The notes under the pieces: generated by a model
Seen by the model: only the letters and a program-made list of their open reading frames with translations
Databases searched by the model: none
Told to the model about the DNA's origin: nothing
Origin: Croceibacterium salegens
GTDB lineage: Bacteria; Pseudomonadota; Alphaproteobacteria; Sphingomonadales; Sphingomonadaceae
Reading direction: 5' to 3'
Length of the DNA stretch: 64,000 nucleotides
Assembly (NCBI RefSeq): GCF_009827435.1
Contig: NZ_WTYM01000030.1
Span: 186,001 to 250,000, forward strand
Made by a program: the position numbers and the translations under genes
In this document: positions 1-10,331 of the stretch, piece after piece
Numbering within the stretch: the first letter of the stretch is position 1
Layout of the letters: each line of letters opens with the position of its first letter

Positions 1-519
1 TTCCGCTTCCCATTGCTCGGCAGTCTGGCCGGGGCGGGCGTAGATCAGGTCGAAACTGACGCGGTTGAACCATTCCTGCGCCGTTCCCAGCGCCTCGATG
101 CCCTCCTGCGCGCCGTGCAGGCGGCCGAGGAAACGCAGTGTCTCGTCGTCGAGCGCCTGCAGGCCGAGCGAAACGCGGTTCACCCCGGCCGCGGCGAGAT
201 CGCGGAAATTGGCGGCCTCGACCGACGAGGGGTTGGCTTCCAGCGTGATTTCGACGCCCGGAGCGAAGCCCCACAGCCGTTCCGCCTTGGTCAGAAGGTC
301 CGAAACAAGCGCTGGAGGCATGAGCGAAGGTGTTCCGCCCCCGAAAAACACCGAATCAAGCGGTTCATTCGCAGCTTTTTCGGCCTCGTGGCGCAGGTCC
401 GCGAGCATCGCCTCGCGCCATGCGGACACGTCGATCCCGTCCCGGACATGCGAATTGAAGTCGCAATACGGGCACTTCGACAGGCAGAACGGCCAGTGAA
501 TGTAGAGCGCGCGGGCCAT
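1..519 (-). CDS. hemW: HemW-like radical SAM protein, C-terminus cut off by window edge
   Basis: N-terminal 173 residues of a radical SAM enzyme of the HemW (oxygen-independent coproporphyrinogen oxidase-like) family, thought to deliver heme. The start MARALYIHWPFC carries the CxxxCxxC cluster motif at C12, C16 and C19, followed by the family-typical FGGGTPSLM and the EANPSSVE segment. The gene runs off the left end, so at least half of the usual ~380 residues is missing here because of the window edge, not a truncation. It starts 9 bases after the rdgB stop and is the third gene of rph-rdgB-hemW. HemW is separated from true HemN by convention; without the C-terminus I cannot exclude a HemN-like paralogue. 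Confidence 0.87.
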   Translation of the reverse strand, partial: MARALYIHWPFCLSKCPYCDFNSHVRDGIDVSAWREAMLADLRHEAEKAANEPLDSVFFGGGTPSLMPPALVSDLLTKAERLWGFAPGVEITLEANPSSVEAANFRDLAAAGVNRVSLGLQALDDETLRFLGRLHGAQEGIEALGTAQEWFNRVSFDLIYARPGQTAEQWEAE

Positions 520-528
520 GGCCCGAAC

Positions 529-1158
529 CTACCCTTCGAACTGGTCCGCGACCAGCTTGGCGAACGCATCGGCACGATGGCTGATGGCGTGTTTCTCCGC
601 CGGGTCGAGCTCTGCGAACGTCAATTCACGCCCAGCGGGCACGAAGACCGGGTCGTATCCGAAACCCATCGTGCCCCGCGGCGGCCATGTCAGCGTGCCG
701 TCGACGCGACCCTCGTAAATTGCATATTCGCCGTCGGGCCAGGCGAGGGCGAGAACGCTGGTGAACCAGGCATCGCGCGGCGTGTCCGCACCCTTGGCCT
801 GGAGCATGCCCTCGACCTTGCCCATTGCCATGTACCAATCACGGCCCGGATCGCCCTCGAACCACTGCCGCTCGGCCCAGTCCGCTGTGTAGACCCCGGG
901 CCGATTGTCGAGCGCAGCCACCGACAACCCGCTATCGTCGGCCAGCGCGACCATGCCCGAAGCCTCGGCGGCGGCGCGGGCCTTGATGAGGGCGTTCTCG
1001 ACGAAGGTCCGGCCGGTTTCCGCCGGCTCGGGCAGGCCAAGCGAACCGGCGGATATGCAATCGACCCCGTGCGGCGCCATCAGCGCAGCGATTTCCTTCA
1101 GCTTGCCCGCGTTGTGCGTGGCAATGACCACCTTTCCGGAGCCGATGCGGCGGGTCAC
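529..1158 (-). CDS. rdgB: dITP/XTP pyrophosphatase RdgB (HAM1 family)
   Basis: House-cleaning enzyme that hydrolyses non-canonical purine nucleoside triphosphates (ITP, XTP) to the monophosphates, keeping them out of DNA and RNA. The 209-residue protein has the family signatures [11 protein letters not shown] near the N-terminus, [18 protein letters not shown] and the C-terminal FGYDPVF...SHRADA region. The GTG start overlaps the stop codon of rph by 3 bases (GTGA), which suggests translational coupling; the start is also supported because the conserved strand begins only 9 residues later. Soluble and cytoplasmic. Confidence 0.95.
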   Translation of the reverse strand: MTRRIGSGKVVIATHNAGKLKEIAALMAPHGVDCISAGSLGLPEPAETGRTFVENALIKARAAAEASGMVALADDSGLSVAALDNRPGVYTADWAERQWFEGDPGRDWYMAMGKVEGMLQAKGADTPRDAWFTSVLALAWPDGEYAIYEGRVDGTLTWPPRGTMGFGYDPVFVPAGRELTFAELDPAEKHAISHRADAFAKLVADQFEG

Positions 1159-1871
1159 TTGGCGACCGCCTCCCCCTGCGCCTTGTAGATCTGCGCGCAC
1201 CCGATCTGGGCGAGGCGAAGCAGGCGCAGCAGGCCTTCCTCGTCGTAGGTCGCGCCCTCGGCGGTGGCCTGCGCCTCGGCGATCTGGCCCCCTTCGATCA
1301 GCACGAAGTTGGCGTCGGCGTCGGCGTTCGAATCCTCGGCGTAGTCGAGATCGAGCACCGGGGTGCCCTGGTGGATGCCGCAAGAAATCGCCGCCACCTT
1401 GGCGGTAATCGGGTCCTCGCTGAGCTTGCCGTCCTTGAGCAGCTTGTCCACCGCGATACGCAGTGCGACCCAGGCGCCGGTGATCGAGGCGGTGCGAGTG
1501 CCGCCGTCGGCCTGGATCACGTCGCAATCGAGCGTGATCTGGCGTTCGCCAAGCTTTTCCAGATCTGTCACAGCACGCAAGGAGCGCCCGATAAGGCGCT
1601 GGATTTCCTGCGTTCGTCCGCTTTGCTTGCCCTTCGCCGCTTCACGCTGTCCACGCGTGTGCGTGGCGCGGGGCAGCATCGAGTATTCGGCGGTGACCCA
1701 GCCCGAGCCCTTGCCGCGCAACCACGGCGGAACCCGTTCCTCGACGCTGGCGGTCACGAGGACCTTGGTCTCTCCGAAGCTGATCAGGCACGAACCCTCG
1801 GCATGCTTGGTGAAGCCGGTTTCGATGGTGATGACGCGCATTTCGTCGGGCGCGCGACCGGATGGACGCAT
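1155..1871 (-). CDS. rph: Ribonuclease PH
   Basis: Phosphorolytic 3'-5' exoribonuclease that trims tRNA 3' ends. The 238-residue protein begins [12 protein letters not shown], the usual RNase PH N-terminus; this ATG was chosen over an in-frame start 17 codons upstream that would only add a non-conserved leader. The conserved [32 protein letters not shown] (phosphate/RNA-binding arginines) and [20 protein letters not shown] blocks are all present. First gene of rph-rdgB-hemW and divergent from hrcA across about 50 bases, a classical alphaproteobacterial arrangement. Confidence 0.96.
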   Translation of the reverse strand: MRPSGRAPDEMRVITIETGFTKHAEGSCLISFGETKVLVTASVEERVPPWLRGKGSGWVTAEYSMLPRATHTRGQREAAKGKQSGRTQEIQRLIGRSLRAVTDLEKLGERQITLDCDVIQADGGTRTASITGAWVALRIAVDKLLKDGKLSEDPITAKVAAISCGIHQGTPVLDLDYAEDSNADADANFVLIEGGQIAEAQATAEGATYDEEGLLRLLRLAQIGCAQIYKAQGEAVAK

Positions 1872-1920
1872 GGGGTTCTCCTTTTCGCGTGCCCGCCTAG
1901 CGACTAGATAGGCCTCTGTC

Positions 1921-2964
1921 ATGTCGTCGCCACCCGTTTCCGAACTAAACGAACGAACCCGAGAGATTTTCCGCCTCGTGGTGGAGAACTACATCGCCAG
2001 TGGGCAGCCGGTGGGCTCGAAGACGCTGTCGGGGGAGGAGGCGCTCAACCTTTCGCCGGCATCGATCCGTTCGGTGTTGGCCGAGCTCGAATCGCTGGGC
2101 CTGCTCGCCGCGCCGCATACCAGCGCAGGGCGTATGCCGACCGAGACGGGGCTGCGGCTTTTCGTTGACGGGATGATGCAGGTCGCCGAGCCGAGTGCGG
2201 AGGAGCGTGCGGCCATCGAACGCCGCCTTTCCGCGCCCGGACCAATCGAACAGGCGCTCGAGCAGGTCAGCGCGATGCTCTCCGACCTCTCGGGCGCTGC
2301 GGGGATGGTCATGGTTCCGCGCCGCGAGCCGCGGCTGATGCAGATGACTTTGGTGCCGCTTTCTCCCGTGCGGGCGCTCGCGATTCTCGTGGCCGAGGAC
2401 GGGCAAGTCGAGAACCGCGTCGTCCCGCTCGATGCGCCGCTCTCACCTTCGTCGCTTGAAATGGCCAGCAACTACCTTTCCTCGCGCCTGTCGGGTCGGA
2501 CGCTGGCAGAGGCGGCCAGCCTGATGGGAGAGGAAATCGCCTCGGGCCGCAGCCAGCTCGACGAGGCTAGTCGCACGCTGGTCGAACGCGGGCTAGCGGT
2601 GTGGAGCGAGGACGCGGCGCGGCGCCCGGTGCTGATCGTGCGCGGTCAGGCCAACCTCCTCGACGAGACGGCACTGGGCGATATCGAACGCGTCCGTTCG
2701 CTGATCGACGACCTCGAAAACAAGCAGTCGATCGCCGGTCTGCTCGATTCGGCGCGCGAGGCGCAGGCGACTCGGATATTCATTGGCAGCGAGAACCGGT
2801 TGTTTGCGCTTTCCGGCTCGTCGGTCATCGCGTCTCCCTATCGCGATCGCGAGGGGAACGTGGTCGGCGTACTCGGTGTAATAGGTCCTACGCGGTTGAA
2901 TTACGCGCGAGTCGTTCCCATGGTGGATTTCACAGCCCGCTCACTGGGCAAATTGATCGGATAA
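1921..2964 (+). CDS. hrcA: Heat-inducible transcription repressor HrcA
   Basis: 347-residue HrcA family repressor, which in other bacteria binds CIRCE elements to repress groESL and sometimes dnaK operons. The N-terminal winged helix-turn-helix covers about residues 8-75 ([21 protein letters not shown], then [18 protein letters not shown]), followed by the HrcA dimerisation/GAF-like body and the C-terminal [22 protein letters not shown] block. It lies directly upstream of grpE (10-base gap). No CIRCE is visible anywhere near dnaK or hrcA in this window, so its target here is probably elsewhere (groESL). Confidence 0.95.
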   Translation: MSSPPVSELNERTREIFRLVVENYIASGQPVGSKTLSGEEALNLSPASIRSVLAELESLGLLAAPHTSAGRMPTETGLRLFVDGMMQVAEPSAEERAAIERRLSAPGPIEQALEQVSAMLSDLSGAAGMVMVPRREPRLMQMTLVPLSPVRALAILVAEDGQVENRVVPLDAPLSPSSLEMASNYLSSRLSGRTLAEAASLMGEEIASGRSQLDEASRTLVERGLAVWSEDAARRPVLIVRGQANLLDETALGDIERVRSLIDDLENKQSIAGLLDSAREAQATRIFIGSENRLFALSGSSVIASPYRDREGNVVGVLGVIGPTRLNYARVVPMVDFTARSLGKLIG

Positions 2965-2974
2965 CAGGACTTCG

Positions 2975-3556
2975 ATGAGCAACGACAAGAAGCCGCGCGA
3001 CGCTGCGGTCGAGGAGGAATTGAAGGGCGTTCCCGAGGAGCTGGTCGATACGGCCATGCTCGACGAGGAGGATGCGCCTTCGGAAAGCGATGCGCTGGCG
3101 CTGTTGCGCGACGATCTCGCCGCCGCCAAGCAGGAGGTTCTCTACGCCAAGGCCGAGGCGCAGAACGTGCGCCGCCGGGCGGAGAAGGACATTTCCGATG
3201 CGCGCGCCTATGCCGCGACCGGGTTCGCGCGCGACATTCTCTCGGTCTATGACAACCTCGTCCGCGCGATCGACGCGATCCCGGCCGACCTGCACGACGA
3301 TCCGCGTCTCAAGGCGCTCGTCACCGGCGTCGAGGCGACCCAGCGCGAGGTGGAGAAGGTCTTCGCCCAGCATGGCATCAGCCGCATCGCCGCGGTGGGC
3401 CTGCCGCTCGATCCGAACCAGCACCAGGCGATGATGGAAATCCCCTCCGCCGAGGCCGAACCGGGCACCGTCGTGAACGAGATGCAATCGGGCTGGATGA
3501 TCAAGGACCGCCTGCTGCGCCCGGCGATGGTCGGGGTGGCCAAGAAGCCGGACTAG
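2975..3556 (+). CDS. grpE: Nucleotide exchange factor GrpE
   Basis: Co-chaperone that releases ADP from DnaK. The 193-residue protein has an acidic N-terminus, a long coiled-coil (about residues 40-90, LRDDLAAAKQEVLYAKAEAQ), and the C-terminal beta domain with the conserved GVEATQREVEKVFAQHGI and MIKDRLLRPAMVGVA motifs. It follows hrcA closely and is probably cotranscribed with it. Its TAG stop lies inside a CTAG that also supplies the stop codon of the convergent hydrolase gene on the other strand. Confidence 0.96.
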   Translation: MSNDKKPRDAAVEEELKGVPEELVDTAMLDEEDAPSESDALALLRDDLAAAKQEVLYAKAEAQNVRRRAEKDISDARAYAATGFARDILSVYDNLVRAIDAIPADLHDDPRLKALVTGVEATQREVEKVFAQHGISRIAAVGLPLDPNQHQAMMEIPSAEAEPGTVVNEMQSGWMIKDRLLRPAMVGVAKKPD

Positions 3557-4254
3557 GCGGGCTCCGCCTCGGCTGCGGCCGTCGCCAGCATTGCCTCCAA
3601 CTCCTCCACCGAACGCAAGTCGGCGAAGATCAGCGCCATCGAATCCAGCGTCCCGGCGTGGGCCTCGTCGGTCAGCGCGGCGCAGGCGTCGGTGGCCATG
3701 ATGACCTTGTAGTTGAGTTGCATCGCGTCGCGGGCGGTGCTCTCGCAGCAGCAGTTGGTCAGGGTGCCGGAGATGATCAGCGTGTCGATCCCGCGCGCCT
3801 CGAGGTGAGCGTCGAGTTCGCTGGTGCCCGGGGTAAAGCCGCTGAAGCGGTGCTTGTCGACCACCGCGTCCTCGGCCGCGACGTCGAGGCCGTCCCACAG
3901 CTGCCAGTATTGCGCGCCGGGCTGGAAGGCGTCGCGGTGCGCGCCGATCCCGGCGCCCATGCGCTCGTTGAATACCGGCCAGGCCATCGGTCCGGCCGCC
4001 GGGGTGGTGAAGCGGAGGAAGACGTTGTGCCCGCCCGCCGCTCGAATGGCCCGGCTCAGGCGGTTGATCTCGTCGACGACATTGCGCGCTTCCGGCACCT
4101 CGACCGGCGCGCCGATCTCCATGAAGCCGTTCTGCATGTCGACCACGACATGCGCGGTGCGCGCCGGGTCGATGCTGTCCCAGATGTTGCGGTCGCGCCC
4201 CCGTGCATCGAGGTATCGCGCGAGGATGGCGTGGTGATCGACGGCATGGGGCAT
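3553..4254 (-). CDS. Isochorismatase-family cysteine hydrolase
   Basis: 233-residue hydrolase of the isochorismatase/nicotinamidase fold. The expected catalytic triad is visible: D39 in VVDMQNGF, K134 in VVDKHRF and a cysteine at about 169 in the run TNCCCESTARDA. Substrate cannot be read from sequence; known family members act on isochorismate, nicotinamide, N-carbamoyl compounds and ureidoacrylate. It lies 56 bases downstream of an indoleamine 2,3-dioxygenase-like gene in the same direction, so an amide hydrolysis following oxidative indole-ring opening is an attractive but unproven role. Three consecutive cysteines at the active site are unusual. The stop codon overlaps that of grpE. Confidence 0.85.
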   Translation of the reverse strand: MPHAVDHHAILARYLDARGRDRNIWDSIDPARTAHVVVDMQNGFMEIGAPVEVPEARNVVDEINRLSRAIRAAGGHNVFLRFTTPAAGPMAWPVFNERMGAGIGAHRDAFQPGAQYWQLWDGLDVAAEDAVVDKHRFSGFTPGTSELDAHLEARGIDTLIISGTLTNCCCESTARDAMQLNYKVIMATDACAALTDEAHAGTLDSMALIFADLRSVEELEAMLATAAAEAEPA

Positions 4255-4310
4255 CGGCGGCTCTCCTTGGGCGGGATTATCCGCCGCAAGAGCCGCCGAT
4301 GCAATCCCGC

Positions 4311-5474
4311 TCAGGCGATGACCTGGGCGCGGTTTTCGTCGCGGTGCTTCTTCAGGTACTTCATGAAGGGCGTGCCGCCGGTGCCGACGTCGGGATCGTT
4401 GCCGGCGATCGAGCCCATCTGCTTGTTGATGTAGCTCGCTGCGTATTCGAGGTGCCGGGTGCGGAAGCGCGCGGCCTGCTCGACGCAGGCGTTGAACGCC
4501 GCTGTCAGGCTCGGCGAATTGATCGAAGCGACGAAGTCGCGCAGCGTCGATTTCGCCGCGAGATCCTCGATGAAGCGGCGATGCGGCACCGGGCGGTATT
4601 GGTGCAGTTCGGTCAGGAAGTGCTTCAGCGGGTCGTCGCTGTGGCCGACCTGGAACAGCGCATCCATCGCCGGGACGATGCTCGACTGTGAACCGGTCTG
4701 GCCGCGGAACGCCTGCGGCTGCCCGCCGAACTTCTCGACGCCCTGGTAGACCAGGCCGCCGTCCAGCGCCGGGTTGTTGGCCCATCCGTGGATGTAGGGG
4801 CGCACGCGGTGGAAATACATGTACGGGTCGCAGCGCTCGGGCATGCGGGCGAAGTGGCCGTAGATCCGCTCCCACGCGGCGTCCATTTCTACCAGCAGTC
4901 GTTCGGCCTCGGCAGCGTCTCCCTGCTTGGCGATTTCGACCAGCTTGGTAGCGTTGTCGAGCAGCACGCCGGCTTCGGCTTCGATGGCGACGTGGACGAG
5001 CACGAACCAGTTCTCGTCCTCACCGCCGAGGAAGTTCTGGTGCATGATGATGTTCGACAGGTCGATCGGGCCGCTCTTGTCGGCGCGGTACCAGTTGTCG
5101 AGCACGTAGCCCGAGTAGGGCAGCAGCGGGGCCTGGCCGAGCCGGTCGGCGACTGCGACCATTGGGCGGGCGAGGTTGGCGGGAAGGAACTCGGGTGCGG
5201 CGGGTTCGCCCCAGACATAGGCTTGGACCAGGAACGAGTAGTGCACCATCGCGGTGCGAACTTCTTCTTCGGCTGCTTCGCGCGCCCATTGCTCGAGACC
5301 GGGATCGGCGAGCTGGCCGAGCCAGTGGCGCACGCGTCCGGTGGTGAGGAGGCCGGACAGGGTTCCGGCGGCCTGTACAACGCCGTCGAACAGCGAGGGC
5401 AGGGTGACTTCGTCGATTTCGTAATGCGACAGGTAGCCGCGCTCGCGCGACATACCGTAATCGGAGAGATGCAT
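4311..5474 (-). CDS. Indoleamine 2,3-dioxygenase-like heme dioxygenase
   Basis: 387-residue protein of the indoleamine 2,3-dioxygenase superfamily. Family members are cytosolic heme enzymes that open the indole ring of tryptophan or related indoles. Signatures seen: YSGYVLDNWYR (about 120-130), FHRVRPYIHGW (221-231), a candidate proximal heme ligand H341 in RTRHLEYAASYI, and the C-terminal GTGGTPFMKYLKKHRDE (365-381). The gene stands upstream of an isochorismatase-fold hydrolase on the same strand. Bacterial IDO homologues are often poor tryptophan oxidases, so the natural substrate is open. ATG start is preceded by about 90 non-coding bases. Confidence 0.85.
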   Translation of the reverse strand: MHLSDYGMSRERGYLSHYEIDEVTLPSLFDGVVQAAGTLSGLLTTGRVRHWLGQLADPGLEQWAREAAEEEVRTAMVHYSFLVQAYVWGEPAAPEFLPANLARPMVAVADRLGQAPLLPYSGYVLDNWYRADKSGPIDLSNIIMHQNFLGGEDENWFVLVHVAIEAEAGVLLDNATKLVEIAKQGDAAEAERLLVEMDAAWERIYGHFARMPERCDPYMYFHRVRPYIHGWANNPALDGGLVYQGVEKFGGQPQAFRGQTGSQSSIVPAMDALFQVGHSDDPLKHFLTELHQYRPVPHRRFIEDLAAKSTLRDFVASINSPSLTAAFNACVEQAARFRTRHLEYAASYINKQMGSIAGNDPDVGTGGTPFMKYLKKHRDENRAQVIA

Positions 5475-5526
5475 GTGAGAACCATCGCGCCGGGCGCGGG
5501 TTGGGCCGCCCGGATCAACGACAGCC

Positions 5527-5546
5527 CCGGTAACAATTGAAACCGG
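5527..5546. repeat. Short inverted repeat upstream of the IDO-like gene
   Basis: CCGGT and ACCGG arms of 5 bases flank a 10-base AT-rich centre, 53-72 bases upstream of the IDO-like start codon in the only non-coding stretch before that gene (5475-5565). It could be an operator or part of a promoter, but the arms are short and chance is a real possibility. Confidence 0.25.
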
Positions 5547-5565
5547 TTAACTCAAGTCCCGAGCG

Positions 5566-5985
5566 TCAGCTTGCCCCCGGAAAGTTCACCAGCAGGTCGT
5601 AAGCGGCTCCGTCCGCGGCTCCTGCCAATTTGACCCCGTTGCGCAGCAAGAACGCATGCCGAACTATTTCGGCCTGCTGCTCGATGCCGTACTTCTCCAG
5701 CCGCCATCCCGGCTTGAGGCTGTAGTCGTAGCGGCAGAACGGATGGCGATGCAGCAAGAGGTACCATTCGCCGAGCGTCTGCGTTTGCCAGACGTGGGTC
5801 ATTTCGTGAATGAACAGCCCCTGCCGGAGGAGCGGCACCTGCGCGAAATCGTCGCAATAGGCCTCGCCGAGCGGGTGGAAGTGCAGGTGGCCACGCGGGG
5901 CCAACGTCACGCGCCGTGGCTGGAACGGAAAGAACTTCCGCCGTCGGATGGTCACGCTGGCATAGTCGATCGCGCTGCCGAACAC
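5566..5985 (-). CDS. Small HExxH-containing protein (putative metallopeptidase-like, vgr-related type)
   Basis: At least 139 residues with a zinc-protease-like HEMTH motif in GLFIHEMTHVWQ, preceded by HFHPLGEAYC. I recognise it as the kind of short conserved sphingomonad protein often labelled vgr-related; no activity is known to me. The GTG at 5985 is the first standard start, but the frame stays open and conserved-looking upstream to about 6060 (the residues LTDGEVALARR precede the GTG), so the true start may be a rare codon further upstream, close to the end of the copper chaperone gene. No signal peptide is evident. Confidence 0.6.
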   Translation of the reverse strand: MFGSAIDYASVTIRRRKFFPFQPRRVTLAPRGHLHFHPLGEAYCDDFAQVPLLRQGLFIHEMTHVWQTQTLGEWYLLLHRHPFCRYDYSLKPGWRLEKYGIEQQAEIVRHAFLLRNGVKLAGAADGAAYDLLVNFPGAS

Positions 5986-6059
5986 GCGGCGCGCCAGCGC
6001 GACCTCGCCATCGGTCAGGCGGCGCTCCCCGCCGGCGGGGCAGGAGGCGCCGCTATCGC

Positions 6060-6548
6060 CTATCGCTCCGAACCCGCAGCCTTGACCTCGGCCGGGAAGG
6101 TCGCGGTGCGACCGCCGACGAAGGTGAGCGTGACGTTTGTCGTGCCGCCAGCGGCAAGGCTGTCATCAAGCTTGAACGCCATGACGTGATTGCCACCCGG
6201 CGCGAAGGCGGTTTCAGTGCCCTTGGGTACCGGGATCGATGTCGCCTCGCCCATCTCGTTGACGCCATTGGCCATGGTCATCTGGTGCAGTTGGGTGCTT
6301 TCCGCGCCCTCGACAGATGCCGCGCGGATGAAAACGTCGCGGTCGCCGTCGTTTTGCGCCGTGAAGTACACCGCCGCCGGATTGCCCTTTACTGCGGGTA
6401 GCACCAGGCTGGCGCCTGTCACCGAAATCCCCGCCTGCGATCCGTCATCGACCTTGGCTTCGGTCGAGTCTCCGCCGCCGCATGCCGTCAGGCCCAGTGT
6501 GCCGACCGCCAGCGCGAAACTGGCCAAAAGTGCAGATTTCATTGTCAT
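6060..6548 (-). CDS. PCu(A)C-type periplasmic copper chaperone lipoprotein
   Basis: 162-residue periplasmic copper chaperone of the PCu(A)C (DUF461) family, which in other bacteria helps deliver Cu(I) to cytochrome oxidase. An N-terminal signal sequence ends in the lipobox LTAC (Cys 23), so it is probably membrane-anchored. The copper-site pattern H-x-M...M...H-x-M is visible as HQMTMANGVNEMG and GGNHVMAF. First gene of the minus-strand group that continues with the HExxH protein. An alternative ATG two codons downstream (6542) is equally plausible as start. Confidence 0.88.
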   Translation of the reverse strand: MTMKSALLASFALAVGTLGLTACGGGDSTEAKVDDGSQAGISVTGASLVLPAVKGNPAAVYFTAQNDGDRDVFIRAASVEGAESTQLHQMTMANGVNEMGEATSIPVPKGTETAFAPGGNHVMAFKLDDSLAAGGTTNVTLTFVGGRTATFPAEVKAAGSER

Positions 6549-6590
6549 TCCTCCCCCATATCCATGGCGATTTTCTAGGCGTCTGCATCC

Positions 6591-6618
6591 CTTGTGCCAA
6601 GGGAAACCGCACCTATAT
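6591..6618 (+). promoter_or_regulatory. RpoH (sigma-32) heat-shock promoter of dnaK
   Basis: CTTG at 6591-6594 and CCTATAT at 6612-6618 are separated by exactly 17 bases, matching the alphaproteobacterial sigma-32 consensus CTTG-N17-CYTATNT. It lies about 100 bases before the dnaK ATG in the divergent 170-base region between the copper chaperone and dnaK. No CIRCE palindrome is present here, so dnaK appears to be under RpoH rather than HrcA control. Confidence 0.8.
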
Positions 6619-6718
6619 CCGCCGCGTAATCGAAGTTCTCAACGAGCTGCCGAGTGGTCTTGCCAGGGACGGGGGACCGACCGAGCGGCGTCCAACTTGA
6701 AGAGGAATTGGGGAAACC

Positions 6719-8647
<1,929 letters not shown>

Positions 8648-8667
8648 AACGCCTCATGGAAACCTCG

Positions 8668-8699
8668 ACCGCCATCGGTGCTCTCGCGCCGGTGGCGGT
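8668..8699 (+). terminator. Strong hairpin between dnaK and dnaJ
   Basis: 11-base arms ACCGCCATCGG and CCGGTGGCGGT pair with a single G-T wobble around a 10-base loop in the 78-base dnaK-dnaJ gap. There is no U-tract, so it is more likely an attenuator or an mRNA-processing and stabilising structure that sets the DnaK to DnaJ ratio than a full terminator. Confidence 0.5.
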
Positions 8700-8725
8700 A
8701 AGAGGTTCAGGGCGGGGTCGTTACC

Positions 8726-9853
8726 ATGTCAGTTGAAATAGACTTTTACGAATTGCTCGGCGTTTCGCGCACCGCCGACGACAAGGAAATCAAGGCTGCC
8801 TATCGCAAGCTTGCGATGGAGCACCACCCGGACCGCAATCCGGGCTGCGGCGATAGCGAGGCCAAGTTCAAGGCGATCAGCGTCGCATACGATTGCCTCA
8901 AGGATCCGCAGAAACGCGCTGCCTACGACCGCTTCGGCCATGCCGCGTTCCAGAACGGCGGACCGGGCGGCGGCCAAGGCTTCGGCGGGGCCGACTTCGG
9001 CGATCTCGGCGATATCTTCGAGACCATCTTCGGCGGCGCTTTCGGCGGCGGCGGCAGTGCCCGCCAGCGCCCGCGCCGCGGCGCCGACCTGCGCTACGAC
9101 ATGCACGTCAGCCTCGAAGAGGCGTTTCATGGCAAGGACACCGAGATCGAGGTCGAGGTGTCCGTGGCCTGCGAGCCGTGCGGCGGCAGCGGGGCCAGCG
9201 CTGGCACCAGCAAGCGAACCTGCAACCTGTGTCGCGGCCAAGGCAAGATCCGTGCACAGCAAGGCTTCTTCGTCATCGAAAAGGCGTGCCACAACTGCAA
9301 CGGCACCGGCGAGATCATCGAGAGCCCGTGCCGCGAATGCCGCGGCGAGGGCCGGGTCGACAAGCTCCAGCGGCTGACCGTCGAAGTTCCGCCGGGCGTC
9401 GATACCGGAACGCGCATTCGCCTCGCCGGCAAGGGCGAGGCAGGGCCGCAGGGCGCGCCGGCCGGGGACCTCTACATCTTCATGCACGTCAAACCGCACG
9501 CCGTTTTCGAGCGTGAGGGCACGACGCTGTTCACCCGTGTACCGGTCAGCTTCACCATGGCCGCGCTCGGCGACACTATCGACATCCCCGGGCTCGACGG
9601 CGAAGTCAGCGAAATCGACATCCCCGCCGGAATCCAGTCGGGCAAGCAGCTGCGCAAGCGCGGCGTCGGCATGCCGGTGCTGCAGGGCCGCGGCCGCGGC
9701 GACCTTGTGATCGAAATCGTGGTCGAGACGCCGACCAAGCTCAGCAAGGAGCAGAAGGCGATCCTCGAACAATTCCGCGAAACCGAGACCGGCGAGGAAT
9801 GCCCGGAGAACCGAAGCTTCTTCGATAAGATTCGCAACACCTTCGGCGGGTGA
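8726..9853 (+). CDS. dnaJ: Chaperone protein DnaJ (Hsp40)
   Basis: 375-residue class A J-protein that stimulates the DnaK ATPase. The J domain holds HPD at residues 34-36; a Gly/Phe-rich segment (GGPGGGQGFGG) follows; four zinc-finger repeats are present as CEPCGGSG, CNLCRGQG, CHNCNGTG and CRECRGEG; the C-terminal substrate-binding domains are complete. Cotranscription with dnaK is likely, modulated by the hairpin in the gap. The next gene begins 4 bases after its stop. Confidence 0.98.
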   Translation: MSVEIDFYELLGVSRTADDKEIKAAYRKLAMEHHPDRNPGCGDSEAKFKAISVAYDCLKDPQKRAAYDRFGHAAFQNGGPGGGQGFGGADFGDLGDIFETIFGGAFGGGGSARQRPRRGADLRYDMHVSLEEAFHGKDTEIEVEVSVACEPCGGSGASAGTSKRTCNLCRGQGKIRAQQGFFVIEKACHNCNGTGEIIESPCRECRGEGRVDKLQRLTVEVPPGVDTGTRIRLAGKGEAGPQGAPAGDLYIFMHVKPHAVFEREGTTLFTRVPVSFTMAALGDTIDIPGLDGEVSEIDIPAGIQSGKQLRKRGVGMPVLQGRGRGDLVIEIVVETPTKLSKEQKAILEQFRETETGEECPENRSFFDKIRNTFGG

Positions 9854-9857
9854 TGCG

Positions 9858-10331
9858 GTGAGAAGGCGGCCGGCAGTCCTGTTCGTCTGCCTCGGCAACA
9901 TCTGCCGGTCCCCGCTGGCCGAAGCGGCGCTTCGCAGCGCGGCGAGCAGGGCCGGGCTCGACATCGCCGTCGATTCCGCCGGGACCGGCAACTGGCACGT
10001 CGGCAACCCGCCCGACCGCCGCGCGCAGGCTACCGCCTTGCGGCACGGCATCGACATCTCGCGCCTGCGGGCGCGGCAGGTCGAGTCCGCGGACTACACC
10101 CGCTTCAGCCACATCTTCGCGCTCGATCATGACAACCTGCGCACCTTGCGCATGCGCGCGCCCCCCAATGCGACCGCAGAAGTTGCCCTGCTGCTCGACT
10201 GGGTCGCGGGCCGCGTCGGCATGTCCGTGGCCGATCCCTATCACGGCGGCAGCGCGGATTTCGAGAAGACCTGGCAGGACGTGTCGGCCGCCGCCGAGGC
10301 GCTGGTTGCGCGGTTCAGCTCGCGGGCCTGA
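9858..10331 (+). CDS. Low-molecular-weight protein tyrosine phosphatase
   Basis: 157-residue cytosolic phosphatase. The signature P-loop C-x5-R is C11-LGNIC-R17 in VLFVCLGNICRSP, and the general-acid loop is present as DPYHGG near residue 124. It uses a GTG start 4 bases after dnaJ, so it is probably the last gene of the dnaKJ transcript. Target proteins are unknown; bacterial homologues often act on exopolysaccharide kinases. The 3' end overlaps the convergent patatin-like gene by 17 bases. Confidence 0.92.
   Translation: MRRRPAVLFVCLGNICRSPLAEAALRSAASRAGLDIAVDSAGTGNWHVGNPPDRRAQATALRHGIDISRLRARQVESADYTRFSHIFALDHDNLRTLRMRAPPNATAEVALLLDWVAGRVGMSVADPYHGGSADFEKTWQDVSAAAEALVARFSSRA

Noticed and set aside
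529-1527. Open frame extending rdgB upstream through rph
   Set aside because: The upstream part is the out-of-frame shadow of rph; RdgB conservation begins just after GTG 1158.
1872-1920. CIRCE or RpoH site between rph and hrcA
   Set aside because: Neither the CIRCE half-sites nor CTTG-N17-CYTATNT could be matched.
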